Positions 36,401-46,308 of a DNA stretch of 64,000 nucleotides are shown here, one piece after another. Each line of letters begins with the position of its first letter. Position 1 is the first letter of the stretch. This stretch comes from Endozoicomonas sp. 4G. Its GTDB lineage: Bacteria > Pseudomonadota > Gammaproteobacteria > Pseudomonadales > Endozoicomonadaceae. Below the pieces are notes generated by a model. The model was given only the letters and a program-made list of their open reading frames with translations. It ran no database searches and had not been told where the DNA came from. The position numbers and the translations under genes were made by a program. The stretch lies in the NCBI RefSeq assembly GCF_023822025.1, contig NZ_CP082909.1, positions 5,004,001 to 5,068,000 on the forward strand, in the 5' to 3' direction.

Positions 36401-39400
36401 CTAGCCGGCCACGGCATAATGCTTGTCCAGAGAGCTGTACCCCAACCCGGTCTCTTTCCTGACTTCAATCCGTGTGGGTATCCTTTCTTTCAGTGATTCT
36501 ATATGGGAGATAACACCCACCATCTTGCCCGAAGCATTGAGGTTATCCAGGGCATCCAGCGCTATTTCCAGTGTCTCCTGATCCAGTGTGCCGAAGCCTT
36601 CGTCGAGAAACAGCGAGTCAATGCTGGTTTTATGGCTGACCAGATCAGACAAAGCCAGTGCCAGCGCCAGACTGACCAGAAAGCTCTCGCCTCCTGAAAG
36701 GGTTTTGATATCTCTGGCAGTATCACCCTGCCAGGTATCAATGACTTCCATACTGAGGGCTTCGCCGGACTTTCTGTGTAGCTGATAACGGCCATGCAGC
36801 CTTTGTAACTGTTGGTTGGCCAGATAAATCAGGTGGTCGAGGGTCAGTCCCTGGGCAAACTTACGAAACTTGTCGCCTTTTGCCGAGCCAATCAGACTGT
36901 TGAGATGTTCCCAGACGGCAAACTGCTGTTTCTGCTGGCTGATCCGGGCTACCCAGTCAGACAACTGCTGACGTTTTTTCTGGTCTTCGGTGAGTGCCTG
37001 CCGGATTTCACCCAGCCGTTGATGATTCAGGCTCAGCTCTGCGGTCTGTTGTCCCAGGCGGGTCAGGATTTCTTCAGAGGCTTGCTCAGTCAGGGCTTCT
37101 TTCAACAGTTTTGCCAGGGTGGCTTCCGCCAGCTTGAAACGCTCACCACTGCTGGCAATGGCCTTGTCCAAAGTGTTTTTCAATGCTTCCAGCTCAGTAC
37201 GTTGTTCAGGAGCAAGCAACGCCTGCTGAAACTGTTCGCTGGAATCAAAGGGGCTGTCTTCCAGAGTGGTCTGCCAGTGTGTCGCTTTTTCCTCCAGTTC
37301 GGACTGGTGAGCTTTTTGGTCATTGAGATGTTGTTGAATAGAGCCTGACAGCTCGCTGACCGCTCGCTGTGATGTCTGGAACGCCGTTTCTGCGTTTTTA
37401 ACGTTTTGTTCAGCGGTGATAATGGCCTGCTCGATCCTGCTGCGTTCCTCAGTGACCTTCAGTTCGCCAAACAAGGTGAATCTCATATCTTTGCGATCAG
37501 CCTGCTCTGCGCTGATCTGATCCAGCTGCCGATTTAATTGCCCGGCCTGCTGCCGGGACTGATCCAGATTCTGCTCATGCATTTGTATCTCATGATTGAG
37601 CGTTTGCAGCGCCTGCTGTTGCTCCAGACTCTGCTGATGGCAGGTCTGCCAGCGCTCCTTCAACGCTGTCTGGCTTGTGAGCCAGTTGTCCTGACTTGCC
37701 AGTGTCGGGAGTGCTGTTTGCAGGGATTGCTGAAGGCTGGCCTCCAGTTGGCTCAGTTCCTGCTCTTGCCGGGAAAGCTGCTGACTCAGGGTTTTGACCT
37801 GCTCTGAAGCCTGACTCAATTGTTGCTGCAACAGAGCCAGTTGCGACTGTTTCTGATCGAGCTGCTGCTGTTCCTGAGTGGCCGTCTTTTGGGTGCTTTG
37901 CAGTTGCTGATTGAGGGTGTCCAGCTGTTTGACCTGCTCATTGATGGCTGCCATCTTCTCTCTTGCGCTGCTCAGCCAGGCGTTGACTGACTCCGTGTCA
38001 GAGATAGTCAGTTGCAGGTGCAATGACTGACAAAGCTGCTGCCACTCTTCCAGGGTCGATGCCTGTTGATCCTGACATTCCCGAATGCGTTTTTCTGACG
38101 CAGTGCACAGGGTTTTCAGCTCCGTTTCCTGTTGCTTTTTCCGGGTTCCCTGCTGTTCCAGTTCTGCCACAAGCTGCTTCTTTTCCTGATGTCGATGAAG
38201 AGTGGAGTCGACGTCTACCTGTTGATAACTCTCTATGGCAGGATGTGTGGTTGAGCCACAGAGTGGGCAGGCTTCGCCTTCTTTCAGCTGATGACGATGT
38301 TCACTGAGGCTGGCAATTTTTTGTTCTTGCAGCAGCAGGGTTTCCAGATCTTTCAGATGCTGAGCTTCTTTTCTGTAAAGATCCCTTTGTTGGGTCAATG
38401 CTGTCTGAACACTGGTCAGTTTCTTTTTATTGTCATCCAGCGTCGTTTTTTCTGCACAGAGACTATTCTGGTTTTCAAGGTGCTGCTTAACCAGAGTTTT
38501 TAGCTGCTGGCACAGGGGCACTTTTTCCATCAGGGTTTGTTGCTGTTCCCTGAGTGCAGGCTCTTCCTGACCCCCAAGCCAATGCTGGCGTTGAGCCTGC
38601 TGTTGCTCCAACAGGTGTTTGGACTGGGTCAGTCTCTCCTGACTGGCAGTTTGCCGTTCCAGTAATTTCTGACGTCGGGTGTCGTTTTTCTTAATCTGAG
38701 TATTCTGTTCTTGCAGCGAGTGTCTGAGCTGATGAATCTGCTGTGTCAGAGACTTTCTCTGATCAAACTGCGAATGCCACAGAGGCAGTTGTTCTGCCAG
38801 CTTCTCGTGATGAGCGTGTTGTGTCAGATAGTCAGAAGCCTGTTTTAGAGAGTGCTGAAGTTGTTGGTGATGCTGTTGCCGTGTTGAGTGTTGCTCTTGC
38901 TGGAGCTGAAGCGTTTTATTGAGTTCTTTTTGTGCTTCAGAAAGCTCGGCAAGACTGCGCTCAGCCTCGGCTATTTTAAGATCCAGGGGAATGATCTGAT
39001 CCGCTATCAGTTGCTCAGTTTCTGCTTTTTGCTGTTTGACCTGCTCCAGATTTTCCTGTGCATTTTTGCTGGCCTGTGCTTTTTTGATCAGAGCTTCCTT
39101 AAGTGTCTGTTCCTGCACCAGCAGTTCATCCAGCTGTTTCTGGCGATGGACAGCCGCTGTTTTCAGGGTCGATAACTGGTCGTAGACTGGCTTTATTTCC
39201 AGGGCAGGAATCGCTTCGTCCAGCTTTTTCAGTGTTTCACGATGGGTTTCCCGTTGTTCGAGGTTTTGCTGGTGTAACTGCCCGGATGTTTGTTTTTCTT
39301 GCTCAAGCTCTGCTTTCTTTTCCAGCCAGCTCTGCTGTCTGTTCAGTTCATCCATCTGGCTCTGTATTTTGCCGGTGGATTCCGTCAGGCCCGTCTGTTC

Positions 39401-40066
39401 TTTAGTCAGCTGTTCCAGGACACTGTCGTCCAGCAGCTCAATGCCTTCCGTTCTGGCCTGAAGCAGGTTGAGCGTTTCCTGCTCTGTTCTTGCCCGCTCA
39501 AATACCCGGCGGGAAATTTCTCCGTAAATATCCGTACCGGTCAGTTCTTCCAGAAGCTCGGCCCGGTCATTGGCACTGGCTTGCAGAAAAGCGGCAAATC
39601 CCCCCTGAGCCAGCATCATGGACTTGGTAAAACGACCAAAGTCGAGACCGGTAATATCGCTGACGATTTTTAATTTGTCGTTAATACGACTGGTCATGAT
39701 GGAGCCATCCAGCTTCGCCAACTCTACCTGTGGACTTTGCAACTTTCCGTCCGCTTTGCCCCTGGCCCGACGCTGGGACCAGAAAGAACGATAGCCCTGG
39801 CCCTGAACTTCAAACTCCACTTCGGCCAGGGATTCTGAGGTATGACGTGTCATCAACTCGTTATCGCTGGCAGAAACCGTGCTCAGTCGCGGTGTCTGGT
39901 GATAGAGAGCCAGACAGATAGCATCCAGCAGCGTGGTTTTTCCGGCACCCGTGGGACCGGTGATGGCAAAAAGGCCATTGTTGCGAAAGTGATCTTCGGT
40001 GAAATCAATTTTCCACTCACCTTTAAGCGAGTTGATGTTCTTCAGACGTAAACTGAGGATTTTCAA
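36401..40066 (-). CDS. sbcC: exonuclease subunit SbcC
   Basis: 1221 residues. Walker A GPTGAGKT at 37-44; very long Gln/Glu-rich coiled coils; zinc hook CPLC near residue 598; ABC signature LSGGESFLVSLALALALSDL near 1125 and Walker B LFLDEGFGTLD near 1155. With SbcD it forms the Mre11-Rad50-like nuclease that opens DNA hairpins and palindromes, which matters in a genome full of hairpin-ended elements. It overlaps sbcD by four bases. Confidence 0.96.
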   Translation of the reverse strand: MKILSLRLKNINSLKGEWKIDFTEDHFRNNGLFAITGPTGAGKTTLLDAICLALYHQTPRLSTVSASDNELMTRHTSESLAEVEFEVQGQGYRSFWSQRRARGKADGKLQSPQVELAKLDGSIMTSRINDKLKIVSDITGLDFGRFTKSMMLAQGGFAAFLQASANDRAELLEELTGTDIYGEISRRVFERARTEQETLNLLQARTEGIELLDDSVLEQLTKEQTGLTESTGKIQSQMDELNRQQSWLEKKAELEQEKQTSGQLHQQNLEQRETHRETLKKLDEAIPALEIKPVYDQLSTLKTAAVHRQKQLDELLVQEQTLKEALIKKAQASKNAQENLEQVKQQKAETEQLIADQIIPLDLKIAEAERSLAELSEAQKELNKTLQLQQEQHSTRQQHHQQLQHSLKQASDYLTQHAHHEKLAEQLPLWHSQFDQRKSLTQQIHQLRHSLQEQNTQIKKNDTRRQKLLERQTASQERLTQSKHLLEQQQAQRQHWLGGQEEPALREQQQTLMEKVPLCQQLKTLVKQHLENQNSLCAEKTTLDDNKKKLTSVQTALTQQRDLYRKEAQHLKDLETLLLQEQKIASLSEHRHQLKEGEACPLCGSTTHPAIESYQQVDVDSTLHRHQEKKQLVAELEQQGTRKKQQETELKTLCTASEKRIRECQDQQASTLEEWQQLCQSLHLQLTISDTESVNAWLSSAREKMAAINEQVKQLDTLNQQLQSTQKTATQEQQQLDQKQSQLALLQQQLSQASEQVKTLSQQLSRQEQELSQLEASLQQSLQTALPTLASQDNWLTSQTALKERWQTCHQQSLEQQQALQTLNHEIQMHEQNLDQSRQQAGQLNRQLDQISAEQADRKDMRFTLFGELKVTEERSRIEQAIITAEQNVKNAETAFQTSQRAVSELSGSIQQHLNDQKAHQSELEEKATHWQTTLEDSPFDSSEQFQQALLAPEQRTELEALKNTLDKAIASSGERFKLAEATLAKLLKEALTEQASEEILTRLGQQTAELSLNHQRLGEIRQALTEDQKKRQQLSDWVARISQQKQQFAVWEHLNSLIGSAKGDKFRKFAQGLTLDHLIYLANQQLQRLHGRYQLHRKSGEALSMEVIDTWQGDTARDIKTLSGGESFLVSLALALALSDLVSHKTSIDSLFLDEGFGTLDQETLEIALDALDNLNASGKMVGVISHIESLKERIPTRIEVRKETGLGYSSLDKHYAVAG

Positions 40067-41307
40067 ACCATCAACTCCTTCTTGCTCTCAGGCTCAGCGG
40101 TTTTGTTGTCGTCATCCGGCTCATCCAGACTGGCAAGGATTTCATCAAACGCCTGTCTGAGAGTGGCTGTGCGTTGTTCGTCAAGGTCTTCGTCGTTTAA
40201 TCGCCGGGTAAACACTTCAGCAACATCCAACTCATCCAGCGTTTCTTTACTTTCACTTTGCAGGGCAGCGCGATTGATTTCACGCTTTCGACGCACCCTT
40301 AATACTTCCAGATTCCGGTCTTCCAGCATGGTCTGTATCGGTTTTTGCAGGTCGGTGAGGTAGTCGTCAGTGCTGACTTCCAGTTCCAGCCAGGTGGTGA
40401 GTGAGCTGTCGTCATTGATCTGCGCCAGTGCCTGCTGAAGGGTCTCCAGGCTGCCCTTGAGACTTTTAAGGGGGCGAAAGGTGGGCACTTCCAGTTCGGT
40501 GATGGTTGGCGCAGCGTTAGGCTCAAGGTCCACCAGCACGACCTGTTTGCGGGCAGAAGTTTCATCAAAGCTCAGTGGGATGGGGGAGCCTGAGTAACGG
40601 ATATGAGCCTGGTCCGAGACCTTCTGGGCACGGTGCAGGTGTCCCAGGGCGATGTAGTCTGCCGGAGGAAAAGCACTGGCCGGAAAAGCCGACAATGTTC
40701 CAATATAAATATCCCGCACCGACTCGGTCATTTGGCCACCGACCGTGGTCAGGTGTCCTGTTGCAATGGTTGGCAGGTTTTTGTCACAAGCCAGTTTGAA
40801 CACTGTCTGATAGTGTCCGGCAATGGCATTCTGCAGAGCCTGTTGTTTATCGGTGTCACTGTCGCCTGCCTGACTTTCCAGAACATCCCTGGGGCGAATA
40901 AAAGGTATGGCACAGACGACGGCGCCGGGTTCTCCCTGATGGTTCTTCAAAACCACGATCTGGTCCTGTGGGTTTTCTGTAACGCCTCCCACTACATGGG
41001 TATTCAGACAGGCCAATAAATCTTTGGACTCATTCAGGGTTGAGACCGAGTCATGGTTGCCGCCGACAATAATCAGTTGCTGGCAGCAGGTTTTTTGAAG
41101 ATCGACAATAAACCGATTGTAAAGGGTTCGTGCATAGCTGGGAGGTGTTCCGGTATCAAAAATATCACCGGCAATAAGGATGGCGTCCACCGAGTTCTCA
41201 TTGACGGTTGCCAGCAGCCAGCGAATAAATGCCTGATGTTCAGGCTCACGGCTCTTGCCCATAAAGTGCTGGCCAAGGTGCCAGTCAGATGTGTGGAGGA
41301 TGCGCAT
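40063..41307 (-). CDS. sbcD: exonuclease subunit SbcD
   Basis: 414 residues from the ATG at 41307 (MRILHTSDWHLGQHFMGKS). Metallophosphoesterase motifs: DWHLG, GDIFDTG, GGNHDS, GHLT and GHLHRAQ. It is the nuclease partner of SbcC. The open frame runs 43 codons further upstream but those have no family match. Divergent from nagB with 205 bases between. Confidence 0.95.
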   Translation of the reverse strand: MRILHTSDWHLGQHFMGKSREPEHQAFIRWLLATVNENSVDAILIAGDIFDTGTPPSYARTLYNRFIVDLQKTCCQQLIIVGGNHDSVSTLNESKDLLACLNTHVVGGVTENPQDQIVVLKNHQGEPGAVVCAIPFIRPRDVLESQAGDSDTDKQQALQNAIAGHYQTVFKLACDKNLPTIATGHLTTVGGQMTESVRDIYIGTLSAFPASAFPPADYIALGHLHRAQKVSDQAHIRYSGSPIPLSFDETSARKQVVLVDLEPNAAPTITELEVPTFRPLKSLKGSLETLQQALAQINDDSSLTTWLELEVSTDDYLTDLQKPIQTMLEDRNLEVLRVRRKREINRAALQSESKETLDELDVAEVFTRRLNDEDLDEQRTATLRQAFDEILASLDEPDDDNKTAEPESKKELMV

Positions 41308-41512
41308 GGGTTGAAGATTAATCAGAAAGAGAGATTGACCGTAGAGAATAAGAGAAATTTGTACCTTTTTCACGAAACATTGATCTGTGAGATAGGCCAA
41401 TATCGGCAAAGGTGATAACGTAATCGGTTTCATCATGCCGAAAAAAAGGGTGACAAATGCTCATCATCCGGCTAAACAGAATCCAGAAGCTCTTCAACCG
41501 GAAGGTTACACT

Positions 41513-42313
41513 ATGCGCTTAATTCCTCTCTCTGCTAAACCCGATGTGGGCAAATGGGCTGCCAGACATATTGCCAGAAGGATCAACGAGTTCAAGCCGA
41601 CGGCGGACAAACCCTTTGTCCTGGGTCTGCCAACAGGCGGCACGCCTTTGGCTACCTACAAGAACCTGATTGAGATGAACCGTGCCGGCGAAGTGAGCTT
41701 TGAGCATGTCGTGACGTTCAACATGGACGAATACGTGGGTATTCCCGCCGATCATCCGGAATCCTACCGTACCTTCATGTTCAAGAACTTCTTTGAACAT
41801 ATTGATATCCGTCACGAGAACATTAATCTGCTCAACGGCAATCCGAAAGATCTGGAAGCCGAATGCCAGCGCTATGAAGAAAAGATCAAATCATACGGCG
41901 GTATTGACCTGTTTATGGGTGGGGTCGGTCATGATGGTCATATTGCCTTTAACGAGCCAGGTTCTTCCCTGTCTTCACGCACCCGTATCAAGACCCTGAC
42001 TGACAAGACCCGTCAGGCTAATTCCCGCTTTTTTGAAAACGACATTGACCAGGTACCCAAACTGGCCCTGACCATTGGTGTGGGCACGTTAATGGATGCC
42101 CGTGAGGTTATGATTCTGGTCACCGGTGCCGACAAAGCCTACGCTCTCCATGCGGCGGTAGAAGGTTCTGTGAATCATCTGTGGACCATTTCTGCCATGC
42201 AGATGCACCCAAAAGCCATGATCGTCTGTGATGAAGACGCCACCATGGAACTGCGAGTGAAAACCCTGAAATATTTTGCCGAGCTGGAAGCTGAAAATAT
42301 TCGCGGTCTCTGA
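41513..42313 (+). CDS. nagB: glucosamine-6-phosphate deaminase NagB
   Basis: 266 residues from the ATG at 41513, matching the E. coli protein almost end to end ([23 protein letters not shown] with the catalytic Asp, [29 protein letters not shown]). GGAAGG stands before this start; the open frame from 41435 is a false extension. It converts glucosamine-6-phosphate to fructose-6-phosphate and ammonia, in chitin and amino-sugar use. No nagA or nagE is adjacent. Confidence 0.96.
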   Translation: MRLIPLSAKPDVGKWAARHIARRINEFKPTADKPFVLGLPTGGTPLATYKNLIEMNRAGEVSFEHVVTFNMDEYVGIPADHPESYRTFMFKNFFEHIDIRHENINLLNGNPKDLEAECQRYEEKIKSYGGIDLFMGGVGHDGHIAFNEPGSSLSSRTRIKTLTDKTRQANSRFFENDIDQVPKLALTIGVGTLMDAREVMILVTGADKAYALHAAVEGSVNHLWTISAMQMHPKAMIVCDEDATMELRVKTLKYFAELEAENIRGL

Positions 42314-42560
42314 ATAACCAGAGGCTCAGTATTTGACGGCTGGGCAAAATATTTTTCATGGCAAAAAAAGCAGTTATGGAAATCACCATCTATAATTTCG
42401 CGTTGGGTTAACCCGGAGATTTCATAAAGCGTTGGCAACAGCCGACGAGCGACGTTCATTTTTTTTGTGCCTGTCAAACGACGGACAGGCCAGTGTTTAT
42501 GAAGTCAAAGCGTCTTTATGGAACTTCCGGGTTACGACATCAGAAGAGGCTTTTTTAATT

Positions 42561-43130
42561 ATGAAAGTTTTACTGGCTGTTCCTGTTGGTGTAATCCTTT
42601 CCGGCTTTCTGTCCGTGGCATCTGCGGTGGACGTGACGTTCAGAGACGAAACGGTGGGGAGCGGTTATGGTTTCAGTGCCAAGGCACCGGGCTTTGCACA
42701 TGATTCTATGAGGTATTTCAGAAAGGTAAATGGCTTGTCGGTCTCATTGGACAATGTCATAAAGTCCGGTGTTTATATTCCCATTAATACCATTATTGAT
42801 CTCCAGAACGTGGATAATGATCTTTATCCCACTGACGCCAAGTACCCTGAGGGGAAGGTAGCCTGGAGCATAGATAGTCCAGATGTCTATGAACCTACTT
42901 ATATGTTTACCGTTTTTGCCGGTGGTAAATTCTATTATGCTAATGAACGAACCTACCAGATTACCTTGACAGTGGATGGTAGAGATTACGGCCCGGTGAA
43001 AACAGACAAGCAAAGTAACTTTTCACCCACTTACTTCAAGAAGGTACCTTTCTCAGAGAGCAGTAAGCTAACGATAACCCTGAGCCCGGAACCTGCAGGA
43101 GAGCAATCCCCCCCAAGTCGTGAGCTTTAA
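42561..43130 (+). CDS. secreted protein of unknown function
   Basis: 189 residues. A clear signal peptide, MKVLLAVPVGVILSGFLSVA, with probable cleavage after SASA-type residues near position 22. The mature part is rich in Tyr, Asp and Val with no Cys, suggesting a beta-sandwich. I recognise no family. The open frame extends upstream to 42432 but the signal peptide fixes the start. The 247 bases before it hold only a weak hairpin (42469-42490). Confidence 0.75.
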   Translation: MKVLLAVPVGVILSGFLSVASAVDVTFRDETVGSGYGFSAKAPGFAHDSMRYFRKVNGLSVSLDNVIKSGVYIPINTIIDLQNVDNDLYPTDAKYPEGKVAWSIDSPDVYEPTYMFTVFAGGKFYYANERTYQITLTVDGRDYGPVKTDKQSNFSPTYFKKVPFSESSKLTITLSPEPAGEQSPPSREL

Positions 43131-43137
43131 CGATACC

Positions 43138-43160
43138 CCACCCCGCCTGGAGCGGGGTGG
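43138..43160. terminator. bidirectional terminator hairpin
   Basis: Nine-base arms CCACCCCGC / GCGGGGTGG around five bases, between the convergent secreted-protein gene and pntB. Confidence 0.75.
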
Positions 43161-43166
43161 TTAAGC

Positions 43167-44564
43167 TCAGAACAGCTTGAGAATACCTTCGACGGTGCCG
43201 CGGGCATCTCCGAAAAGCATACGAGCATTGTCTTTAAAGAAAAGAGGATTCTGAACACCGGCATAGCCTGTTGCCATAGAGCGTTTAAAAACCACTGTTC
43301 TTTCTGCTTCCCAGACACGAAGCACGGGCATACCGGCAATCGGGCTGTCTGGGTCTTCTGCCGCCGGGTTTACCGTGTCGTTGGCACCAATCACCAGAAC
43401 AACATCGGTTTTAACAAAATCGTCGTTGATCTCATCCATCTCTTCAACGACATCATAAGGCACTTTTGCTTCGGCCAGCAGAACGTTCATATGACCTGGC
43501 AGACGACCCGCAACCGGGTGAATACCAAAACGTACTTTAATGTTCAGGGCCTGCAACTTGTTGACCAGCTCTTTCAGGGGGTGCTGAGCCTGGGCAACGG
43601 CCATACCGTAGCCGGGAGTAATGATCACACTGGAAGCCGTTTTAAGCATTTCGGCGACTTCTTCAACATTGACCTCAGTGTACTCACCCTGTTCTTCACC
43701 TCCTGCTACAGAGCCACCTTCGGTGCCAAAACCGCCCAGGATAACCGATATAAAGGAGCGGTTCATGGCGGCACACATCAGGTAAGAAAGAATGGCACCT
43801 GAAGAGCCTACCATGGCACCTGTAATAATCAGCAGGTTGTTGCCCAGCATAAAACCGGTAGCCGCAGCGGCCAGACCGGAGTACGCATTCAGCATGGAAA
43901 CCACAACCGGCATGTCAGCACCGCCAATGCCAAGCACCAGCGTGATACCAAACATAAGGGCCAGGGCTGTCATAACAATCAATGCCAGAATGCTACCCTG
44001 TTGCACATAAACAATGCCCATCAAAATAGCCAAACCAATCAGGGCCAGATTAGTCCAGTGTCCACCAGCCAATGATACGGGACGACTGCTGATGTTACCG
44101 TTCAGTTTCAGGCAGGCAACCACCGAACCACTGAAGGTAATGGCACCAATGATCATGCCAACGAAAACTTCAATGCTGTGGATCAGGTGATCAGTAGACG
44201 ACACCAGACTGGAGGCTATCCTGACCACTGATTCTGAAGCTTGAATAGCACTGGAAAAACCGATCAATACCGCTGCCAGCCCACCAAAACCATTGAGAAT
44301 GGCGACCAGCTGGGGCATTTCTGTCATTTCCACCGTCTTTGCCAGCACCAGCCCTGTGGCTGTACCGACAATCATCATAATGGTGATATAGGTGAAACCT
44401 TCCAGATGGGCATAACCGAGAGTGGCCAAAACGGCGATGACCATGCCGACCATGCCATAGAGATTCCCGCTTCTGGCAGAATCCTGCCGACTGAGACCCG
44501 CCAGACTCATGACAAACAGCAGTGCTGCTATCAGGTAGGCGGATTCTAATAATCCTTTTGACAT
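43167..44564 (-). CDS. pntB: NAD(P) transhydrogenase subunit beta PntB
   Basis: 465 residues. About nine membrane helices, then the NADP-binding domain dIII with [14 protein letters not shown] near residue 319, [14 protein letters not shown] near 356 and [14 protein letters not shown] near 394. With PntA it uses the proton gradient to make NADPH from NADH. It lies 20 bases downstream of pntA. Confidence 0.96.
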   Translation of the reverse strand: MSKGLLESAYLIAALLFVMSLAGLSRQDSARSGNLYGMVGMVIAVLATLGYAHLEGFTYITIMMIVGTATGLVLAKTVEMTEMPQLVAILNGFGGLAAVLIGFSSAIQASESVVRIASSLVSSTDHLIHSIEVFVGMIIGAITFSGSVVACLKLNGNISSRPVSLAGGHWTNLALIGLAILMGIVYVQQGSILALIVMTALALMFGITLVLGIGGADMPVVVSMLNAYSGLAAAATGFMLGNNLLIITGAMVGSSGAILSYLMCAAMNRSFISVILGGFGTEGGSVAGGEEQGEYTEVNVEEVAEMLKTASSVIITPGYGMAVAQAQHPLKELVNKLQALNIKVRFGIHPVAGRLPGHMNVLLAEAKVPYDVVEEMDEINDDFVKTDVVLVIGANDTVNPAAEDPDSPIAGMPVLRVWEAERTVVFKRSMATGYAGVQNPLFFKDNARMLFGDARGTVEGILKLF

Positions 44565-44584
44565 TCCTGTAACTCCCGCTGTGT

Positions 44585-46129
44585 TTAGCTATTTCTGATG
44601 AACATCTTGAGCATCCGCTGGGTCACAGCGAAACCACCAACAATATTGATCATGGCCACCAACAGGGCGATACCCGACAGAGTCAGGATAATAGTGTGAT
44701 CACCTCCCATTTGCGTCAGAGCACCAATAACGATGATGCCGCTGATGGCGTTCGTCACACTCATTAGAGGTGTATGCAGGGCAGGCGTGACATTCCAGAT
44801 GACGTAGTAGCCAATAATGGACGACAGAACAAATACGGTGAAGTGTTGCAGGAAACTGGCCGGAGCTGAATGGGCAACCCAGCTGAAAATGACAGCACCG
44901 GCAGCCATCAGGACTGGCTTCAGCCAGGGGCGGGAAGGCTTCTCCTGCTTAACGTCAGCAACCTTCGGGGCAGATTTGGCTGCCGGAGCTGCACTGACTT
45001 TAACAGGTGGTGGAGGCCAGGTAATCTTGCCCTCTTTAACAACAGTGAGGCCACGAACCACTTCGTCATCAAAGTCGATGGTCAGGTTGCCGTCTTTCTC
45101 GGGTGTCATCAGTTTCAGCATATTTACCAGGTTGGTGCCGTATAACTGGGAAGACTGAGTCGGCAGTCGACTGGGCAGATCGGTATATCCGATTACCGTA
45201 ACACCGTGTTTGACCACAACCTTGTCTTTTTCTGTGCATTCACAGTTGCCGCCGGTCTGGGCAGCCAGATCGACAATAACACTGCCCGGCTTCATGGCTT
45301 TAACCATGTCCTCCAGGATCAGTTTGGGTGCCGGGCGACCCGGAATCAGGGCAGTGGTGATAATGATGTCGACCTCTTTGGCCTGTTCCATAAACAAGGC
45401 CATCTCGGCATCAATAAAGGCCTGACTCATTTCTTTGGCGTAACCGTCAGAAGATTTCTGCTGCTCTTCCTCGTTGGCTGAAAAGTCCAGCTCCAGGAAT
45501 TGAGCGCCCATGCTTTCTACCTGTTCCTTGACTTCAGGACGAGTGTCGAAAGCACGAACAATAGCCCCCATACTGCCCGCCGCTCCCAGGGCAGCGAGAC
45601 CGGCAACCCCGGCACCAATAACCATGACCTTGGCCGGTGGAATTTTACCTGCGGCGGTAATCTGGCCGTTAAAGAAGCGGCCAAAGTGATGTGAAGCTTC
45701 AACAACAGCCCGATAACCGCCAATATTGGCCATGGAGCTGAGGGCGTCCAGTGATTGGGAACGGGAGAGACGGGGTACGCTGTCCAGGGCCAGCACGTTG
45801 ATGTTGCGCTGGCTGAGCTTGTTCATAAGTTCTTCATTCTGGCCGGGCCAGATAAAGCTGGCGAGGGTAGCGCCGTCTTTTAATAGAGATATTTCGTCGT
45901 CTGTCGGTGCGTTCACTTTCAGGACAATATCACAACTCCAGACTTCTGAACGTTCTGCAATTTGAGCACCAGCCTCTTCAAAAGCGGCATCATCAAAACT
46001 GGCTTTACTGCCAGCTCCGCGCTCAACGATGACGTCGTAACCGAGCTTTTGCAGCTTGCCTGTGGTATCAGGCGTAGCGGCAACCCGGTTTTCGTTATCC
46101 TGAATTTCTCCAGGGATTCCTATCCGCAT
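44585..46129 (-). CDS. pntA: NAD(P) transhydrogenase subunit alpha PntA
   Basis: 514 residues from the ATG at 46129 (MRIGIPGEI); the GTG nine bases earlier is less likely. The NAD-binding domain dI carries [13 protein letters not shown] near residue 169 and [10 protein letters not shown]; a Pro/Ala/Lys linker follows, and three or four C-terminal membrane helices match fused-type PntA. First gene of pntAB. Confidence 0.96.
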   Translation of the reverse strand: MRIGIPGEIQDNENRVAATPDTTGKLQKLGYDVIVERGAGSKASFDDAAFEEAGAQIAERSEVWSCDIVLKVNAPTDDEISLLKDGATLASFIWPGQNEELMNKLSQRNINVLALDSVPRLSRSQSLDALSSMANIGGYRAVVEASHHFGRFFNGQITAAGKIPPAKVMVIGAGVAGLAALGAAGSMGAIVRAFDTRPEVKEQVESMGAQFLELDFSANEEEQQKSSDGYAKEMSQAFIDAEMALFMEQAKEVDIIITTALIPGRPAPKLILEDMVKAMKPGSVIVDLAAQTGGNCECTEKDKVVVKHGVTVIGYTDLPSRLPTQSSQLYGTNLVNMLKLMTPEKDGNLTIDFDDEVVRGLTVVKEGKITWPPPPVKVSAAPAAKSAPKVADVKQEKPSRPWLKPVLMAAGAVIFSWVAHSAPASFLQHFTVFVLSSIIGYYVIWNVTPALHTPLMSVTNAISGIIVIGALTQMGGDHTIILTLSGIALLVAMINIVGGFAVTQRMLKMFIRNS

Positions 46130-46216
46130 ATCAATCACCTAATGTCGCCAAAAAACAGGGGCAGCTGGTTGCTAAGTCTACTCAATGAATCAGGGCTTTG
46201 CTTAATCGGAATGAGT

Positions 46217-46308
46217 CAGGGTAGTAATAAACTACCCTGTACGGCTATTTGAATAGCTATTTGAATAGCTATTTGAATAGCTATGTGAAACGAGAAAGGT
46301 GAGTTTTT
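46217..46308. repeat. hairpin and 12-bp tandem repeats between pntA and aceA
   Basis: A hairpin at 46217-46239 (CAGGGTAGT, five bases, ACTACCCTG) is a likely terminator for the aceA transcript. Beside it the unit GAATAGCTATTT repeats at 46251, 46263 and 46275, with a partial copy before. Both lie in the 179-base gap that also holds the pntA promoter. Confidence 0.75.
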
